This document shows, piece after piece, positions 7,805 through 16,802 of a stretch of 45,556 nucleotides of DNA. Position 1 is the stretch's first letter, and the number at the start of each line of letters is the position of its first letter. A model generated the notes under the pieces. That model saw only the letters and a program-made list of their open reading frames with translations, had not been told where the DNA came from and made no database searches. This DNA is from Lachnospiraceae bacterium UBA7060. GTDB taxonomy: Bacteria > Bacillota > Clostridia > Lachnospirales > Lachnospiraceae. The position numbers and the translations under genes were made by a program. The stretch lies in NCBI GenBank assembly GCA_002493835.1, contig DLAA01000025.1:1-45556 (forward strand). The letters run 5' to 3'.

Positions 7805-8488
7805 GTGAGTAAAAATATCTTTATCGTGGGAACTGGCACGGATGTGGGCAAGACTTATGTGACCGGTTTGATCATAAAAAAATTGGCAGAGAGCGGCGTG
7901 AGCGCCGCCTACTACAAAGCGGCCATGAGTGGCAATGATAGAAGGCCGGACAAAACCCTGGTACCGGGGGATGCCCTGTGGGTGAAGGAGGCTTCTGGGA
8001 TTGGTCAGCCGCTTGACGAGATGTGTCCTTACATATATGAGAATGCCTACTCGCCTCATCTGGCAGCGCGTATCGAGGGCAGGCCGGTGAAACTTTCCGT
8101 GGTTAAGGAGGGATTTCAGAAAGTCAGCCGATCTTACGAGTACGTGACAGTGGAGGGCAGCGGAGGTATTCTGTGTCCTATTCGCTATGACGAGGAAAAA
8201 ATCATGTTGGAGGATGTGATCAAGGCGCTTGATCTGTCGTGTCTCTTGATAGCAGAGGCAGGTCTTGGCACTATCAACAGTGTGGTACTCACCGCAGCGT
8301 ACATGCGGGCCAGAGAAATTCCTGTGAAGGGGATTATTTTTAACCATTTTCATCCAGGCGATGTGATGGAAGAGGATAATCTTCGTATGTGTGAGGAACT
8401 GACTGGCCTCAAGGTTCTTGCCTGTGTGAAGGAGGGGGACCGAGAGCTTGCCATGGAGGTGGAGGCGCTCAAAGCGTTGTACTGTTGA
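7805..8488 (+). CDS. bioD: Dethiobiotin synthetase
   Basis: The 227-residue protein begins with the P-loop GTGTDVGKTYVTGL (about residues 8-21), typical of BioD. It also has KAAMSGN (compare KPVxSG) near 37-43 and VEGSGG near 115-120. It converts 7,8-diaminononanoate, CO2 and ATP to dethiobiotin, the second-last step of biotin synthesis. I chose the GTG at 7805 because it places the P-loop at the normal distance from the N-terminus and follows AGAGAGG (7789-7795). The frame is open to 7736, but that would add 23 residues not found in the family. It lies about 100 bases after bioY and 38 before bioA. Confidence 0.92.
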   Translation: MSKNIFIVGTGTDVGKTYVTGLIIKKLAESGVSAAYYKAAMSGNDRRPDKTLVPGDALWVKEASGIGQPLDEMCPYIYENAYSPHLAARIEGRPVKLSVVKEGFQKVSRSYEYVTVEGSGGILCPIRYDEEKIMLEDVIKALDLSCLLIAEAGLGTINSVVLTAAYMRAREIPVKGIIFNHFHPGDVMEEDNLRMCEELTGLKVLACVKEGDRELAMEVEALKALYC

Positions 8489-8526
8489 CAAGATAATAGA
8501 ATGTGTGTGTAATGAAATGAGTTGGC

Positions 8527-9744
8527 ATGGACAGTTTAGAAGAGAGGACAATACATATGATCTGGTATCCGTACGAACAGATGAAAACCATGAAACCGCC
8601 TTACGAGATTGTGGATGCTGAGGGCGTTTATCTTTATACGAAGGAGGGGGACCGGATGATCGATTCGATCTCTTCCTGGTGGAGTGTGATCCACGGTTAT
8701 AAACATCCGGTTCTGACTGAGGCTGTCAAAAGGCAGGCGGATGTGTTTTCCCATGTGATGCTGGGCGGGCTGACCCATGCGCCGGTGCAGGCGCTTTCCG
8801 ATAAGCTGGCCGATTGGCTGCCGGGGGATTTGGACTACTGCTTTTTCTCGGACTCTGGTTCGGTGGCGGTGGAGGTGGCCCTCAAGATGGCTTTGCAGTT
8901 CAACGTCAACAGAGGGGACAGGCGGAGAACGGTGCTGGCTCTTGCGCATTCCTATCACGGAGACACTTTCAAGACGATGGAAGTGGGGGATGATGAGGAT
9001 TATCACTTTGCATTCGGTGAAAAGAAGGGAGTCATCCACATTCCAACAGAGATTTCCGCTTTGGAGGAGGCTTTTTTGCAGTATCACGGCGAGCTTAACT
9101 GTTTCATTGTGGAACCACTTCTACAGGGAGCGGGCGGTATGCGGATGTATGATCTGGCCTTTTTAAAGCGTGCCAGACAGTTGTGTGATGCGTACGATGT
9201 GCTGCTTATTTTTGACGAGGTAGCTACCGGTTTTGGAAGGACGGGATATCGTTTTGTGGCGGATGAGGTGCAGCCGGATATACTGGTGCTTGGCAAAGCG
9301 CTGACAGGAGGATATATTGGTCATGCGGTGACGGTGGCAAACAGCAGGGTTTATCAGGGCTTTTACGGGGATGATCCCTCACTTGCGCTGATGCACGGCC
9401 CTACTTTTATGGGGAATGCCCTTGCCTGCAGCGTGGCTTACGCCTCCATAGAATTGTTTGAAAGTCAGGATTATATGGCGAAGATCCAGAGAATGACAAA
9501 AATCATGCATCGGGAAATGGCGGGTTTCTCAAGCCCCAAAGTGAAAGAGGTGCGTATTTTGGGCGGATGTGTCTGCCTGGAAGTGCATAACAGCGCAGCC
9601 CTGGCGGGATATCAGGAGTTTGCGAAAAAGAGGGGCGTGTTTGCGAGGCCTTTCTTAAAATATCTTTACGCCATGCCGCCCTATGTGATGACAGAGGAGC
9701 AGTTGGTGCAGGTGCTTTCTGTGATGAAAGAGTGGTTTATATAA
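8527..9744 (+). CDS. bioA: Adenosylmethionine-8-amino-7-oxononanoate aminotransferase
   Basis: BioA is a class III PLP aminotransferase that makes 7,8-diaminononanoate from KAPA with S-adenosylmethionine as amino donor. The 405-residue sequence has the N-terminal WYPYEQM (WHPYTQM in the family), SSWWSVIHGYKHP, FSDSGSVAVEVALKMA, the PLP-contact block IFDEVATGFGRTG, and the Schiff-base lysine in VLGKALTGG. The start is uncertain: ATG 8527 gives the usual leader before WYPY but has a poor ribosome site, while ATG 8557 follows AGAGAGG with good spacing and begins right at MIWYPYEQM. It lies between bioD and bioB. Confidence 0.93.
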   Translation: MDSLEERTIHMIWYPYEQMKTMKPPYEIVDAEGVYLYTKEGDRMIDSISSWWSVIHGYKHPVLTEAVKRQADVFSHVMLGGLTHAPVQALSDKLADWLPGDLDYCFFSDSGSVAVEVALKMALQFNVNRGDRRRTVLALAHSYHGDTFKTMEVGDDEDYHFAFGEKKGVIHIPTEISALEEAFLQYHGELNCFIVEPLLQGAGGMRMYDLAFLKRARQLCDAYDVLLIFDEVATGFGRTGYRFVADEVQPDILVLGKALTGGYIGHAVTVANSRVYQGFYGDDPSLALMHGPTFMGNALACSVAYASIELFESQDYMAKIQRMTKIMHREMAGFSSPKVKEVRILGGCVCLEVHNSAALAGYQEFAKKRGVFARPFLKYLYAMPPYVMTEEQLVQVLSVMKEWFI

Positions 9745-9851
9745 TTTTGCAGGCGGATGAACATTTCTAATGAATAATTATGTAAACTTAACAAGAAATT
9801 TAAGGATATTATCAGCTTGCTTGAAAAATATAAACGGATGAGGAAATGGAT

Positions 9852-10820
9852 ATGGATATTATAAAAAAATTGCAGGATAAATTATACGTGGGAGAACTTC
9901 TCACCAAGGAGGAGATTCTGCCTTTGGCGGAAGCTCCTTTGGAACCTTTATGTCAGGCGGCGGATGAGATACGGAAGCATTTTTGCAAAGATGCCTTTGA
10001 TCTGTGTACAATCGTGAACGGCAAGTGTGGGAAGTGCACTGAGGATTGTAAGTACTGTGCCCAGAGTGCTCACTATACAACCGCTTGCGGGGAGTCTTAC
10101 CCATTGCTTTCCACGGAAAAGATTGTGGAACAGGCGAAGCATAATGCCAGCCAGGGCGTGCTTCGCTATTCTATTGTCACCAGCGGCAGACGGCTTTCTG
10201 AGGAGGAGGTGGAGCAGGTCTGCGAGAGTATCCGGGCGGTGCGTCGTGAGGTGGGAATAGAGGTCTGCGTGTCCTTCGGGCTTCTCGCTGAGGCTGACTT
10301 TCGAAAAATCAAGGAGGCGGGGGCATCCCGTGTCCACTGCAATCTAGAATCTTCGGAGCGGTTTTTCCCGCAGGTGTGCACGACCCACACTTATGCCGAC
10401 AAAATCAAGACACTGCAGGCGGCGAAGAAAGCTGGGCTTGAGGTATGCAGCGGCGGTATCATGGGGTTGGGGGAGACTATGGAGGACCGGATCGACATGG
10501 TGTTTACGGCCAGAGATCTGGGGGTCAAGTCCATTCCGGTGAATGTGCTGAATCCGATTCCAGGTACGCCTTATGAGAACAACCGCATTCTGACAAACGA
10601 GGAGACACGCCGTATCGTGGCGATTTTCCGTTTTATCATACCGGATGCGTCTATTCGTCTCGCAGGCGGCAGAGGATTACTCGGCGACAAGGGAGAAGCC
10701 TGCTTTACGAGCGGGGCCAATGCGGCGATCAGCGGAGACATGTTGACCACAGCGGGGATTACTGTAGAGACAGATCTAGCGCTTTTGCAGAAACTAGGGT
10801 ATACTGTAGTTAAAAGATAG
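9852..10820 (+). CDS. bioB: Biotin synthase
   Basis: BioB is a radical SAM enzyme that inserts sulfur into dethiobiotin to form biotin. The radical SAM cysteines are Cys62, Cys66 and Cys69 in CTEDCKYCAQS, followed by HCNLESS and the PIPGTP block that typify BioB. The 322 residues are close to the family's usual length. I prefer the ATG at 9852: the GAGGAA site (9840-9845) abuts the ATG at 9846 but sits 6 bases before 9852. About 100 bases separate it from bioA, without a clear terminator or BirA site, so it probably shares the bioY promoter. bioF, bioC, bioH and bioW are not in the window. Confidence 0.94.
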   Translation: MDIIKKLQDKLYVGELLTKEEILPLAEAPLEPLCQAADEIRKHFCKDAFDLCTIVNGKCGKCTEDCKYCAQSAHYTTACGESYPLLSTEKIVEQAKHNASQGVLRYSIVTSGRRLSEEEVEQVCESIRAVRREVGIEVCVSFGLLAEADFRKIKEAGASRVHCNLESSERFFPQVCTTHTYADKIKTLQAAKKAGLEVCSGGIMGLGETMEDRIDMVFTARDLGVKSIPVNVLNPIPGTPYENNRILTNEETRRIVAIFRFIIPDASIRLAGGRGLLGDKGEACFTSGANAAISGDMLTTAGITVETDLALLQKLGYTVVKR

Positions 10821-10869
10821 CGTTGGAAGGGCTGCGTGCTTTTCCGACAGCGGCAGGAGGATGCGGTAT

Positions 10870-11046
10870 ATGTATACATTTCAGTATGAAGTGGTGAGTA
10901 TTGACGGTGATTACGCGAACTTAAAACGTATCGATGCACAGGAGGACGATTTGAAGCTTGTGGCTCGTGCGCTGCTGCCTCCACAGATCCGGGAGGGAAC
11001 GAAGCTTCTGTACGAGATGATGGAATATTCTGTGATGGAGGACTAG
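10870..11046 (+). CDS. Small DUF3006-like protein
   Basis: The 58-residue product has the layout of DUF3006 proteins: a short beta strand with GDYANLK, then LVARALLPPQIREGTKLLYE, which matches the family's pattern of a basic residue, SLLP, EG and a closing strand. These are small SH3-like domains of unknown function. The start at 10870 has AGGAGG (about 10855-10860) 9 bases upstream, while the ATG at 10861 abuts the site. Its stop directly adjoins the GTG of the DUF512 gene, so the two are probably translationally coupled. Confidence 0.65.
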   Translation: MYTFQYEVVSIDGDYANLKRIDAQEDDLKLVARALLPPQIREGTKLLYEMMEYSVMED

Positions 11047-12465
11047 GTGTATCATTTGAACAGAAAGGAACATGTGGTGCGGGAAGTTCTTCCTGATTCC
11101 ATCGCGCAGGAGATGGGAATTGAAGTGGGTGATGTACTTCTCGCCGTCAACGACAATGAGATAGAGGATGTGTTCGACTACCGTTATCTGATGAAGGATG
11201 AGTACGTGGAGGTGCTTGTGCGGAAGGCTGACGGTGAGGAGTGGCTTTTGGAGATCGACAAGGATTATGACGAGGATCTGGGCGTGGAATTTGAAAACGG
11301 CCTGATGAGTGACTATCGGTCTTGCAGCAATAAGTGTATTTTTTGTTTTATCGATCAGATGCCGCCGGGGATGCGGGAAACCTTGTATTTTAAGGATGAC
11401 GATTCCCGGCTTTCTTTTTTACAGGGCAATTATATTACACTGACCAATATGACTGAGAAGGATGTGGAACGCATTGTGAAGATGCAGCTGGCTCCCATCA
11501 ACATCTCAGTGCAGACAACAAACCCTGAGCTTCGGTGCATGATGCTGCACAACCGTTTCGCGGGTGAGAAGCTGCGCTTTTTGGATCAATTCTACGCAGG
11601 TCATGTGGAGATGAACGGGCAGATCGTCTGCTGCAAGGGAGTCAACGACGGGGAGGAACTGAGAAGGAGTATCACGGATCTGATGAAGTACCTGCCATTT
11701 ATGCGAAGTGTATCGGTGGTACCTGCGGGAATCAGCAAGTTTCGGGAGGGACTGTATCCCATCGGACTCTTTACAAAGGAGGAGGCCGGGGACATTATCG
11801 ACATGATTGAGGCGTACCAGAAAACTTGCTTTGACCAATTTGGTCTACACTTTATTCATGCCAGCGACGAGTTTTATATTTTGGCTGAACGGGACTTTCC
11901 GGAGGAGGAGCGGTACGATGGATATATCCAGCTGGAAAACGGTGTGGGGATGATGCGGCTTTTTCGGGAAGAGTTTGCGGAGGCGATGCGGACAACTTTT
12001 TGTGACCAATTTGGTCAAAAAAGACCAGAAGACGTGAAACACACACTCACCCTCGCTACGGGGCTGTTGGCTTTTTCTACCATAGAGGAGGCAGCGGAAA
12101 AAATCATGAGGGTATGTCCAGAACTTACCATTCATGTTTTTGCGATCCGGAATGACTTCTTTGGGGAGACTATCACTGTGGCGGGACTTGTCACGGGGCA
12201 GGATCTCATCGCACAGTTGAAGGAGAGACAAGAGCAGGGCATGGATCTGGGTGAGCGTCTTCTGATTCCAGCCAATATGCTGCGCAGTGGAGAGCAGGTT
12301 TTTTTGGACGATATCACGGTATCGGATGTGGAACAGGCATTGGGCATCACGGTGACGGCAGTAGAGGCGGGAGGACAGGACTTTGTGGACGCGGTTCTCG
12401 ACCCTGCATACCGCATGGAGCGGGAGAACGAGGCTTTTGTGTACGTGCAGGGGTATGACAGATGA
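11047..12465 (+). CDS. DUF512 family PDZ/radical-SAM-like protein
   Basis: The 472-residue protein starts with a PDZ-like domain (about 1-75, containing VVREVLPDSIAQEMGIEVGDVLLAVND). A radical SAM-type core follows with Cys93, Cys97 and Cys100 (CSNKCIFC), and then the DUF512 C-terminal domain. The family is widespread in Clostridia, often near the ribosome GTPase gene der; its reaction is not known. It probably carries a 4Fe-4S cluster, as inferred from the cysteines. The GTG start immediately follows the previous stop, with GGAGGA 4-5 bases upstream. No der gene is in this window. Confidence 0.9.
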   Translation: MYHLNRKEHVVREVLPDSIAQEMGIEVGDVLLAVNDNEIEDVFDYRYLMKDEYVEVLVRKADGEEWLLEIDKDYDEDLGVEFENGLMSDYRSCSNKCIFCFIDQMPPGMRETLYFKDDDSRLSFLQGNYITLTNMTEKDVERIVKMQLAPINISVQTTNPELRCMMLHNRFAGEKLRFLDQFYAGHVEMNGQIVCCKGVNDGEELRRSITDLMKYLPFMRSVSVVPAGISKFREGLYPIGLFTKEEAGDIIDMIEAYQKTCFDQFGLHFIHASDEFYILAERDFPEEERYDGYIQLENGVGMMRLFREEFAEAMRTTFCDQFGQKRPEDVKHTLTLATGLLAFSTIEEAAEKIMRVCPELTIHVFAIRNDFFGETITVAGLVTGQDLIAQLKERQEQGMDLGERLLIPANMLRSGEQVFLDDITVSDVEQALGITVTAVEAGGQDFVDAVLDPAYRMERENEAFVYVQGYDR

Positions 12466-12563
12466 ACCGCTTTGTGGGGACTGTGGACAAGAAACGAAAA
12501 TTATGTAAACTATTTGCATTGGTAAAAAAGGGACATTGCGTGTAAGCAGAGTAAGGTGGAGAT

Positions 12564-13154
12564 ATGGCAGAGTACATTGTAAAAAAACTGAAAGAAAGCG
12601 AGATTTCTCAAATTTACAGCACATATATGAAGGAGGATTTTCCGCCTGACGAGCTAAAGCCTCTGAGTCATATTACGAGGAGCATGGAGGCAGGTTACGG
12701 TTTTTCTCTGGGAATCTATGGAGAGGGGGATCTTGTGGGCTATGCTGTCTTTATTCTCTGCGAGGAGGCAGGGTGTGCGCTTCTTGATTATTTTGCAATT
12801 CAAAAGGATAGAAGGGGAGAAGGGCTCGGGCATCGGGCTTTTTCACTTTTTGAGGCGTATTTCAAGGGGGAACTGCCGCAGATTGGGGGATTGTACATGG
12901 AGTCTGAGAGGGTTGACGCGGCTGAAAATGAAAAGCAGCGTCTGACAAGGGAGAGGCGCATTGCCTTTTATCTCTCCTGCGGGTGCAAGATGACAAAATT
13001 GAGGTCTGTTTTGTTTGGTGTGGACTACAGTGTGCTCTACTATCCCTTTGAAAAAGAAGGGCAGGAGGCTTCCTTGGAGGCGCTGGATGTGCTCTACCGG
13101 CGTATGTTTAAGCCAGAGCATTATCGCCGTTTTGTGAGCCTTACAACAGAGTAA
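12564..13154 (+). CDS. GNAT-family N-acetyltransferase
   Basis: The 196-residue sequence fits the GNAT fold. A strand with LVGYAVFI and a second with CALLDYFAIQKDRRGEGLGHRAFSLF (about residues 72-95) give the acetyl-CoA binding pattern R/Q-x-x-G-x-G/A. The substrate cannot be predicted; a small molecule or a protein N-terminus is possible. The C-terminal 60 residues are unusual, with a conserved-looking cysteine pair and YYPFEKEG. The gene starts 98 bases after the DUF512 gene and ends just before the GTPase-NYN gene, which suggests an operon. Confidence 0.85.
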   Translation: MAEYIVKKLKESEISQIYSTYMKEDFPPDELKPLSHITRSMEAGYGFSLGIYGEGDLVGYAVFILCEEAGCALLDYFAIQKDRRGEGLGHRAFSLFEAYFKGELPQIGGLYMESERVDAAENEKQRLTRERRIAFYLSCGCKMTKLRSVLFGVDYSVLYYPFEKEGQEASLEALDVLYRRMFKPEHYRRFVSLTTE

Positions 13155-13170
13155 GGGAGTGGGGATTACT

Positions 13171-15885
13171 ATGGAGAATCAAAATCGTGTTATTGGTCTG
13201 TTGGCCCATGTGGACGCGGGAAAGACGACATTGGCAGAGCGCATCTTATATACTGCAGGAGAGATTCGAAGCTTTGGGCGGGTGGATCACAGGGACACCT
13301 TTCTGGATACAGACCGGCAGGAGCGGGAGCGTGGTATTACTATTTTTTCCAAGCAGGCCCGCTTCTCCTGGAAAGACATGGATGTGACGCTTTTGGATAC
13401 GCCGGGGCATGTGGATTTTTCTGCGGAGATGGAGCGGACGCTGCAGGTTTTGGATTGTGCTGTGCTCATCATAAGCGGAGCGGACGGAGTGCAGAGTCAT
13501 ACGCTGACGCTGTGGAGGCTGCTGGAACGCTATCACGTTCCGGTTTTTATTTTTATCAATAAGATGGATCAGCTGGGAACAGATGAAAAGGTGCTGCTTG
13601 CCGACCTGCAAAAGCAGCTGGACGGGCGGTGTGTGGCTTTTGACAAAGATACATTTTGGGAAGATGTTGCGGTTTGTGACGAGGGTTTTTTGAATGCCTA
13701 TTTACAGTGGGAGGAGGATGGAAAAGAGCCTTTTACCGTACCTTTTGCCCCGGAGGAGATCGCGGGACTGATCGCAGGGCGCAGACTATTTCCCTGTTTT
13801 TTTGGTTCCGCGCTCAAGGGAGACGGGGTGGAGGGGCTTCTCAATGCTCTTTCAGTCTATTCTCCGAAACCGCAGTATAAAGAGAATTTTGGCGCAAGGG
13901 TTTTTAAAATTACTTTAGATGCGCAGGGCATTCGTCTGACGCATATCAAGGTGACCGGTGGAAGTCTCAAGGTGAAACAGACGATAAAAATAGCAGCAAG
14001 CAGGGAGACTAGCTCTGAAGCGGGAGGAGTTGATAGGCCGGGATCTGACCAGGAGGAAAAGATTGACCAGATCCGTCTCTATTCCGGTGAGAAATATACC
14101 ACGGTGCAGGAGATTGGAGCGGGAAGCATCTGCGCGCTGACAGGCCCAGTACATACTTTCTGCGGACAGGGGATCGGTGCGGAGGGAGAGAACACGATTC
14201 CTTTTTTGGAGCCGGTGATGACCTATCGTCTGGAGCTGCCGGAAGGCTGCGATGTGCACGATATGTATGCAAAGTTATGTAAACTTGAAGAGGAGGATCC
14301 ACAGCTGCACATTGTCAGACAGGAAGGGAGCGGGGAGCTTCACGCGAGACTTATGGGAGAGGTGCAGATTGAGATTTTGAAAAATCTGATCTATGAGCGC
14401 TGCGGTGTGGAGGTGTCTTTCGGCGAGGGGACCGTTCTCTACAAAGAAACGATATTGGATGTGGCTGAGGGGGTAGGACATTTTGAGCCGCTCAGGCATT
14501 ATGCAGAAGTGCATTTGATTCTGGAGCCGGGGGAGCGGGGAAGCGGCCTTACTTTTCGCAGTCAATGCAGTGAGGATAAGCTGGACCGGAACTGGCAGCG
14601 GTTAATTTTGACCCATCTGGAGGAGCGAACGCATCTTGGCGTTCTCACAGGGTCGCCCATCACGGATATGCAGATTACGCTTGCATCGGGAAAGGCGCAT
14701 GTCAAGCATACGGAGGGCGGCGATTTTAGGCAGGCCACATACCGGGCGCTCCGACAGGGGCTGTGCCGGGCGAAAAGCCTGCTTCTGGAGCCTGTCTACT
14801 GTTTTAAAATAGAGCTTCCTGCGGCATTGGTCGGGCGCGCCATGACGGATATACAGGCCATGAGCGGGCGGTTTCATGCACCGCAGACATTGGGGGATCA
14901 GGCGGTTTTGGAGGGGACGGTGCCTGTCTCGGAGTTTGGGGGTTATCAGACGAAAATGCTTGCCTACACCGGCGGAAAAGGGCGGCTTTTCACAAGACTG
15001 AAAGGTTATGAGCCTTGTCACAATGCTGAGCAGGTCATTGAGGAGATCGGCTACGAGGCAGAGCATGATACGGATAACCCCTGTAGTTCGGTATTCTGTG
15101 CCCATGGGGCGGGCTTCGTGGTGGAGTGGGATCAGGTGGAGTCCTACATGCACTTGGAGCCTGCGCTGAAGCCGGGATGGCGGCTTTTGGACGGCAGGAT
15201 TTATGGTGTGGACGAAGTAAACTCATATGGTCAAAATATGCAGAATGACGATGGAACAGAGGATTTTGCAAAACAGTTTGCCAGGCGAAACGCTTCTGTG
15301 AAATCCACAACTGACTTTATTAGTCAAGACGAGGTGGAAGAGATTTACAAAAGGACCTTCGGGTCAAAGGAGCCGAAAAAGAAGGGGTGGGCCAGGACTA
15401 TACGAGCGAAGGCGCTGCCTGTGCCAGAGGTGGAGTATCGGGGCGGGCAGATGAAGCGGGAGGAGTATCTTTTGGTGGATGGCTACAATATTATTTTTGC
15501 CTGGAAAGAGCTAAGTGATCTTGCCAAGACAGATCTAAACGCCGCCCGGGGAAAACTGATGGACATCTTGAGCAATTTTCAGGGCTACCGAAAGATGCAT
15601 TTGATTCTTGTGTTTGATGCATACCGGGTGAAGGGTAATCCGGGCAGTGTGGAGCATTATCATAATATTGATGTGGTATACACGAAAGAAGCCGAGACGG
15701 CGGATCAGTATATTGAGAAGGTGACTCACGAGATGAGTCGGAAAAACCTTCATGTGCGTGTCGCGACTTCCGACGGTTTGGAACAGATTATTATCATGGG
15801 GGCGGGGGCGATCCGTGTCTCTGCCAGGGAACTGTATCAGGAGGTGCAGGCGGCTGAAGAGGAGATGAGGGATTGGTTGACATAA
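13171..15885 (+). CDS. EF-G/TetM-like translation GTPase fused to a Rae1/YacP-type NYN nuclease domain
   Basis: The 904-residue protein begins with a translational GTPase: AHVDAGKTT at 12-20, RGITIF, DTPGHVDF and NKMD. Downstream domains have the layout of EF-G and the TetM ribosomal protection proteins (usual length about 640). A basic linker (about 725-765) leads to a domain starting LLVDGYNIIFAW, with acidic residues Asp770, Asp816 (VFDAYRVKG), Asp845 (TKEAETAD) and Asp868 (ATSDGLEQ). This matches B. subtilis Rae1/YacP, an endoribonuclease that cuts mRNA in the ribosomal A site. Inference: the GTPase brings the nuclease to ribosomes, perhaps stalled ones. A plain tetracycline-resistance label would be misleading. 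The start at 13171 fits the family N-terminus; a GTG lies at 13159. Confidence 0.92.
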   Translation: MENQNRVIGLLAHVDAGKTTLAERILYTAGEIRSFGRVDHRDTFLDTDRQERERGITIFSKQARFSWKDMDVTLLDTPGHVDFSAEMERTLQVLDCAVLIISGADGVQSHTLTLWRLLERYHVPVFIFINKMDQLGTDEKVLLADLQKQLDGRCVAFDKDTFWEDVAVCDEGFLNAYLQWEEDGKEPFTVPFAPEEIAGLIAGRRLFPCFFGSALKGDGVEGLLNALSVYSPKPQYKENFGARVFKITLDAQGIRLTHIKVTGGSLKVKQTIKIAASRETSSEAGGVDRPGSDQEEKIDQIRLYSGEKYTTVQEIGAGSICALTGPVHTFCGQGIGAEGENTIPFLEPVMTYRLELPEGCDVHDMYAKLCKLEEEDPQLHIVRQEGSGELHARLMGEVQIEILKNLIYERCGVEVSFGEGTVLYKETILDVAEGVGHFEPLRHYAEVHLILEPGERGSGLTFRSQCSEDKLDRNWQRLILTHLEERTHLGVLTGSPITDMQITLASGKAHVKHTEGGDFRQATYRALRQGLCRAKSLLLEPVYCFKIELPAALVGRAMTDIQAMSGRFHAPQTLGDQAVLEGTVPVSEFGGYQTKMLAYTGGKGRLFTRLKGYEPCHNAEQVIEEIGYEAEHDTDNPCSSVFCAHGAGFVVEWDQVESYMHLEPALKPGWRLLDGRIYGVDEVNSYGQNMQNDDGTEDFAKQFARRNASVKSTTDFISQDEVEEIYKRTFGSKEPKKKGWARTIRAKALPVPEVEYRGGQMKREEYLLVDGYNIIFAWKELSDLAKTDLNAARGKLMDILSNFQGYRKMHLILVFDAYRVKGNPGSVEHYHNIDVVYTKEAETADQYIEKVTHEMSRKNLHVRVATSDGLEQIIIMGAGAIRVSARELYQEVQAAEEEMRDWLT

Positions 15886-15903
15886 TACTTTGCATCGTAT
15901 GCG

Positions 15904-16005
15904 GCATAAGCAGACTCGGTTTGCGCTGCTTATCAGAAACCGCCATAGACATTCTCGCATGCGGGCATGCCGCCTTTCTGAGCTGTTTTCTGACTCTGCT
16001 TATGC
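15904..16005 (+). repeat. Long-range inverted repeat behind the GTPase-NYN gene
   Basis: GCATAAGCAGA (15904-15914) is exactly complementary to TCTGCTTATGC (15995-16005), and the flanks continue to pair with one bulge. The 80-base interior holds CGGTTT/AAACCG and the GC-rich GGCATGCC palindrome, so the whole could fold as a branched structure. The 3' side runs into an AT-rich stretch with short T runs. It may end the upstream transcript or be a small palindromic element. Confidence 0.5.
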
Positions 16006-16103
16006 GCGTATTTTAAGATTTTTATAAGAAATCCCACGACATTTTTATAAGGACTTATTTTTATGATAGGTGCAGGCTTAAGGAGAAGGGGGAAGTTTTT
16101 TCG

Positions 16104-16802
16104 ATGAATGAATGTGTGCTGGTGGTGGACGATGACAGGGAGATTGTGCGGGCGATTGCCCTTCTTTTGGAGAAGGAGGGGTATCGGGTATTGAAGGCCT
16201 ATGACGGCATGGAGGCGCTGCGGATTCTGGCGGAGACAGAAGTACAGCTCATCATCATGGATGTGATGATGCCGAAATTGGATGGGCTTTCTGCCATGAT
16301 GAAGATCAGGGAGCGCAAAAACCTTCCCATCATCGTTCTGAGCGCGAAGACAGAGGATACAGACAAAATCTTGGGACTCTCCATGGGGGCGGACGACTAT
16401 GTGGCGAAGCCTTTTAACCCGCAGGAGCTGGCGGCCCGGGTGAAAAGCCAGCTTCGCAGGTACACGCTGCTTGGAGGAATCCACGCACAGCAGGAAGAGG
16501 ACGAGATAGCGAACGGAAGGCTCTGCTATCGTCTTGGGGAGCGCACGCTCTACGCGGACGGGGAGCCGGTCAGACTTACCGCAACGGAGACAAAGATCAT
16601 GGAGCTTCTGATGAAAAACAGGGGGCGCATCTTTCCGGCGGAAGAGATTTATGAGAGAGTCTGGGAAGAACCTTCTTTTGCACCGGAAAACACGGTGATG
16701 GTGCACATCCGTCATATCAGGGAGAAAATTGAACTCAATCCGAAAGAGCCAGAATATATAAAGGTGGTGTGGGGCATTGGGTACAAAATGGAAAAAATGT
16801 AA
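16104..16802 (+). CDS. OmpR/PhoB-family response regulator
   Basis: The 232-residue protein has a receiver domain (about 3-118) with acidic pocket DDD at 10-12, phospho-acceptor Asp53 (IIMDVMMPKLDG) and Lys in VAKPF. A winged-helix DNA-binding domain follows (about 130-230; RLTATETKIMELL, ENTVMVHIRHIREKIE, VWGIGYKM). It is closest in feel to VanR-type regulators. It would be phosphorylated by the sensor kinase encoded right behind it, which overlaps its 3' end by 26 bases. A good purine-rich site (AAGGAGAAGGGGGAAG) precedes the ATG. The target genes are unknown. Confidence 0.93.
   Translation: MNECVLVVDDDREIVRAIALLLEKEGYRVLKAYDGMEALRILAETEVQLIIMDVMMPKLDGLSAMMKIRERKNLPIIVLSAKTEDTDKILGLSMGADDYVAKPFNPQELAARVKSQLRRYTLLGGIHAQQEEDEIANGRLCYRLGERTLYADGEPVRLTATETKIMELLMKNRGRIFPAEEIYERVWEEPSFAPENTVMVHIRHIREKIELNPKEPEYIKVVWGIGYKMEKM

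Noticed and set aside
7733..8551. 272-residue minus-strand frame
   Set aside because: Antisense to bioD, which has clear motifs; no ribosome site or family resemblance.
13171..15885. Tetracycline resistance gene (tetM type)
   Set aside because: The GTPase part resembles TetM/EF-G, but the protein is about 265 residues longer with a Rae1-like domain and sits among housekeeping genes; resistance cannot be claimed.
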